Assembly (NCBI GenBank): GCA_023134955.1
Contig: JAGLUC010000448.1
Location: forward strand, 1-8,414
Reading direction: 5' to 3'
DNA: 8,414 nucleotides
Source: Methylococcales bacterium
GTDB lineage: Bacteria > Pseudomonadota > Gammaproteobacteria > Methylococcales > Methylomonadaceae
The translations under genes and the position numbers were made by a program. Every line of letters begins with the position of its first letter. Position 1 is the stretch's first letter. Shown in pieces: positions 6,982 through 8,414 of the stretch. The notes beneath the pieces were generated by a model that searched no databases, was not told where the DNA came from, and saw only the letters and a program-made list of their open reading frames with translations.

Positions 6982-7034
6982 TAGAGGAGTAGACTTATAT
7001 TTAGGTATAGTTAAATGACAAGCGCTATCCTCTA
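6982..7034. repeat. Inverted repeat flanking the efflux-operon promoter candidate
   Basis: The plus-strand arms are TAGAGGAGTAG (6982-6992) and CTATCCTCTA (7025-7034): seven perfect pairs, one bulged G, then three more. The 32-base interval holds the promoter candidate. The right arm begins just after the stop codon of the small secreted protein gene. In a read-through leftward transcript it could fold as a hairpin; in DNA it could be an operator. No T-run follows, so a simple terminator is unlikely. Confidence 0.4.
6994..7021 (-). promoter_or_regulatory. Sigma70-like promoter candidate for the efflux operon, with CusR-like half-site
   Basis: Minus strand: -35 TTGTCA (7021-7016), 16-base spacer, -10 TATAAG (6999-6994), each 5/6 to consensus. 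Transcription would start near 6987, about 43 bases before the ATG at 6944. Across the -35 the plus strand reads AAATGACAA (7013-7021), matching one half of the E. coli CusR box (AAAATGACAA-NN-TTGTCATTTT); the second half is not recognisable. This suggests the three efflux genes can be transcribed apart from the small gene upstream. Regulation by a CusR/CopR-type response regulator is only suggested. Confidence 0.45.
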
Positions 7035-7035
7035 T

Positions 7036-7413
7036 TTAAAGAATTGATCTTGGAGGTCTAAAACCAGTAGATAAAATGGTGTTATAAGGAGAAATGTAGA
7101 GGTAATTTGAGTAATAGGAAGAGATGACCGTCTTAACGACTGGGGTAGCTGAGGTGACACCATAACCACCACAAATATGACCAGCACAGTCGCTACTTGT
7201 ATTACAGTCCATATCCGCTTGATTATTCTGCAGATTAAGTATTGTTTGATGCGTTAAAGAATTCACGTCATTGATTAACGAGGTAGCAGTCAAGCTTTGA
7301 CTTTCTGATAAATAAGCAGACATACCCATACCTGAACAATGCCCAAACGCAGAAACAACGGGCGTTATCAGCATCATAATTATTAGTATGAATGGCAGAG
7401 CTTGTTTTATCAT
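7036..7413 (-). CDS. Small secreted Cys/His/Met protein upstream of the metal efflux operon, unknown function
   Basis: This 125-residue protein has a clear signal peptide (about 1-22, hydrophobic ILIIMMLITPVV, predicted cleavage VSA/FGH). The mature chain begins FGHCSGMGMS, giving His25, Cys26, Met29 and Met31. A second cluster, ADMDCNTSSDCAGHICGG (66-83), holds Met68, Cys70, Cys76, His79 and Cys81. These are plausible soft-metal ligands, or two disulfides. The tail is FRPPRSIL; similar RPPR tails occur, as far as I recall, in small uncharacterised proteins encoded next to Cus/Czc operons. It is not CusF (no matching fold motif) and I do not recognise a named family. The stop lies 91 bases before the efflux ATG on the same strand, so co-regulation is likely. 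No strong Shine-Dalgarno precedes the ATG; an 18-bp tandem duplication occupies that place. A periplasmic metal chaperone or sensor role is inference. Confidence 0.75.
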   Translation of the reverse strand: MIKQALPFILIIMMLITPVVSAFGHCSGMGMSAYLSESQSLTATSLINDVNSLTHQTILNLQNNQADMDCNTSSDCAGHICGGYGVTSATPVVKTVISSYYSNYLYISPYNTILSTGFRPPRSIL

Positions 7414-7447
7414 TGTTGCTTTTATTATGATTGTTGCTTTTATTATT
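7412..7447. repeat. 18-bp tandem duplication over the start region of the small secreted protein gene
   Basis: ATTGTTGCTTTTATTATG (7412-7429) is followed directly by ATTGTTGCTTTTATTATT (7430-7447), identical at 17 of 18 positions. On the coding strand the unit is AATAAAAGCAACAAT, whose downstream copy ends in the ATG. The duplication places AAAAGCAACA where a ribosome site would be and creates CATAAT, a possible -10-like hexamer, between the copies. Confidence 0.85.
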
Positions 7448-7474
7448 TAAGAGACTAAGTGTTTATCTCATTTC

Positions 7475-7503
7475 AGAATACACTAAATAACAATTATTAC
7501 CAA
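7475..7503 (-). promoter_or_regulatory. Sigma70-like promoter candidate for the small secreted protein gene
   Basis: Minus strand: -35 TTGGTA (7503-7498), 17-base spacer, -10 TATTCT (7480-7475), each 4/6 to consensus with ideal spacing. Transcription would begin near 7468, about 55 bases before the ATG at 7413. The matches are modest and the region is AT-rich. Confidence 0.3.
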
Positions 7504-7562
7504 TAAAAAGGCTGTTTCACCGTTAAGGGTTGGGTTTTTTAAATGCTTTGATCATTCTTAAG

Positions 7563-7582
7563 CCTTCCCTTGCTGGGGAGGG
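7563..7582. promoter_or_regulatory. GC-rich dyad: hairpin or possible MerR/CueR-like site
   Basis: CCTTCCC (7563-7569), TTGCTG, GGGAGGG (7576-7582) forms a 7-bp stem (one G-U wobble in plus-strand RNA) with a six-base loop, standing out from AT-rich surroundings. No T-run follows on either strand, so it is not a standard intrinsic terminator. It resembles the CueR operator at E. coli copA (CCTTCC...TTGCTGG...AAGG) but is not an exact match. It lies about 150 bases upstream of the small secreted protein gene and about 70 bases beyond the 3' end of the START gene. It could instead be a REP-like stem that stabilises the START mRNA end. Confidence 0.35.
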
Positions 7583-7649
7583 AACCATGAGGTTAACATT
7601 TTCTTTTACAGATAAGACCATAAAAGAGCTTTAACAGCGTGGAATATAT

Positions 7650-8291
7650 TTAATTTTGTACTGAGGTGAAATGTTTTTTTAGATTGCTAAGTGTAACAAA
7701 TGCCGCATTTGTCACCCCTTGATTAGCTAATAAGGCGGGAATCGCCCCGGCAGGGTCGCCATGCATTTGATAGGTAATATGAATTACAGGTGGGGTGTCT
7801 ACCTTGAATTGCCAAAAACCATCAGAATAACGCATTTGCACAGTATCATCTTCTGTGGGTAATTGTGCTAATATTTGTTGGGATAATTGCTTTCTTTCAA
7901 TATTTTTCAATTGCAGTTTATAGATATTATTATGTTGATCATAATGCATCTGTGATTGCATAACGGTATAGCGATCACTTAAAGGCCACGGCAGGTTACT
8001 GAGTTTATAAATATAGCCATTACTCATATTTAGCATCTTTATACACCTGTATTGCCAGTCTGGACAGCGGTCTGCATTATTGATAAATGTTAACAGTGCA
8101 TCCAGATTAGCCCCTACATCCATTTCCCCCCTGAATTCTTTATAGTCCGAATTGGCAAGGATGCGTGTATAAACCCTTATTCCGTTTTCATCTTTGACTA
8201 ATTGCCAGTTTTGAGTTTTTTCCTGAGCGCTTAAATGAGAAGCCGAGGTAAAAAATATGAATAATAAAAGCAGAGGTAATTTTAAAAACAT
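7650..8291 (-). CDS. Secreted START-domain lipid-binding-like protein
   Basis: This 213-residue protein has a signal peptide (about 1-22, core LPLLLLFIFF, predicted cleavage LSA/QEK) followed by one START domain over nearly the whole mature chain. Supporting motifs are NWQLVKDENGIRVYTR (28-43) at the start, the bacterial START signature LPWPLSDRYTV (100-110), and the C-terminal helix region DPAGAIPALLANQGVTNAAF followed by TLSNLKKHF. The family binds lipids or other hydrophobic ligands in a helix-grip cavity; a periplasmic site is inferred from the signal peptide. Cys76 and Cys83 (DRCPDWQYRC) could form a disulfide. The ligand is unknown. The ATG has only a distant AGGA, eleven bases upstream. 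The gene reads in the same direction as the efflux genes but is separated by about 236 non-coding bases with a GC-rich dyad, so an operon link is doubtful. Confidence 0.85.
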   Translation of the reverse strand: MFLKLPLLLLFIFFTSASHLSAQEKTQNWQLVKDENGIRVYTRILANSDYKEFRGEMDVGANLDALLTFINNADRCPDWQYRCIKMLNMSNGYIYKLSNLPWPLSDRYTVMQSQMHYDQHNNIYKLQLKNIERKQLSQQILAQLPTEDDTVQMRYSDGFWQFKVDTPPVIHITYQMHGDPAGAIPALLANQGVTNAAFVTLSNLKKHFTSVQN

Positions 8292-8340
8292 GATCTATCT
8301 TATCCTGCAATAAGCCAGTTATTTTCTATGTGTGGATTTG

Positions 8341-8356
8341 GGGTAACTACTCACCC
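8341..8356. repeat. Imperfect palindrome upstream of the START gene
   Basis: GGGTAACTACTCACCC has outer arms GGGT/ACCC and partial inner symmetry (GGTAACT against GGTGAGT). It lies 50 bases upstream of the START gene's ATG and could be an operator or part of a dispersed repeat; nothing further supports either. Confidence 0.25.
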
Positions 8357-8396
8357 ATTTAAAAGGAAGATGCAGATTGTTGATTTATCAGGCTTG

Positions 8397-8414
8397 TGCA
8401 ACAAGGATGTTGCA
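8397..8414. repeat. Perfect 7-bp inverted repeat cut by the window edge
   Basis: TGCAACA (8397-8403), AGGA, TGTTGCA (8408-8414) is a perfect stem with a four-base loop at the last base of the window. The preceding bases GGCTTG could extend the left arm if the sequence continues CAAGCC. It may be a hairpin at the 3' end of a gene to the right, or a REP-type unit. Confidence 0.45.

Overview
The window is about 8.4 kb of AT-rich DNA. It is dominated by a minus-strand tripartite heavy-metal efflux operon of the CusCBA type (outer-membrane factor, periplasmic adaptor, HME-RND pump). Every envelope protein is built for a Gram-negative cell. The CusA-type pump, a periplasmic START-domain lipid-binding protein, a Gp49/HigA-type toxin-antitoxin locus and REP-like palindromes together suggest an environmental gammaproteobacterium. 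A methanotroph-like or sulfur-oxidiser-like lineage is possible, but that narrower placement is only an impression.

Layout from left to right. (1) Positions 1-421 hold a HigBA-type locus on the plus strand: an apparently frameshifted C-terminal remnant of a Gp49/RelE-like toxin, then an intact XRE antitoxin starting inside the toxin's ATGA stop/start overlap. (2) Positions 535-801 hold a small, highly charged, probably helical protein on the minus strand. A good Shine-Dalgarno sequence points to a GTG start inside the longer open frame. (3) Positions 802-1212 have no convincing gene but contain a 79-bp nested inverted-repeat element that looks like a pair of REP units head to head. (4) Positions 1213-6944 hold the efflux operon, transcribed leftward as outer-membrane factor, adaptor, pump. 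The two junctions are 8-bp stop/start overlaps, ATGAATAA and ATGATTAA. (5) Positions 7036-7413 encode a small secreted Cys/His/Met-containing protein with an RPPR tail, just upstream of the efflux genes and probably part of the same metal response. (6) Positions 7414-7649 are an intergenic stretch with a GC-rich dyad. (7) Positions 7650-8291 encode a secreted START-domain protein on the minus strand.

The efflux genes should work as one trans-envelope machine. The pump keeps the three-methionine periplasmic metal site and the adaptor keeps the N-terminal metal-binding methionines, so Cu(I)/Ag(I) is the likeliest substrate. The pump differs from E. coli CusA at several functional positions: the transmembrane relay lysine is valine, and two of four methionine relay pairs are lost. 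No CusF, CusRS or CueR gene lies in the window. The small secreted protein upstream is the best candidate for a periplasmic metal-handling partner.

I see no CRISPR array, rRNA, tRNA or intact transposase. The points most worth a second look are the pump's substitutions, the uncharacterised small metal-ligand protein with an 18-bp tandem duplication over its start region, the promoter and dyad between it and the efflux operon, the REP-like pair, and the broken toxin.
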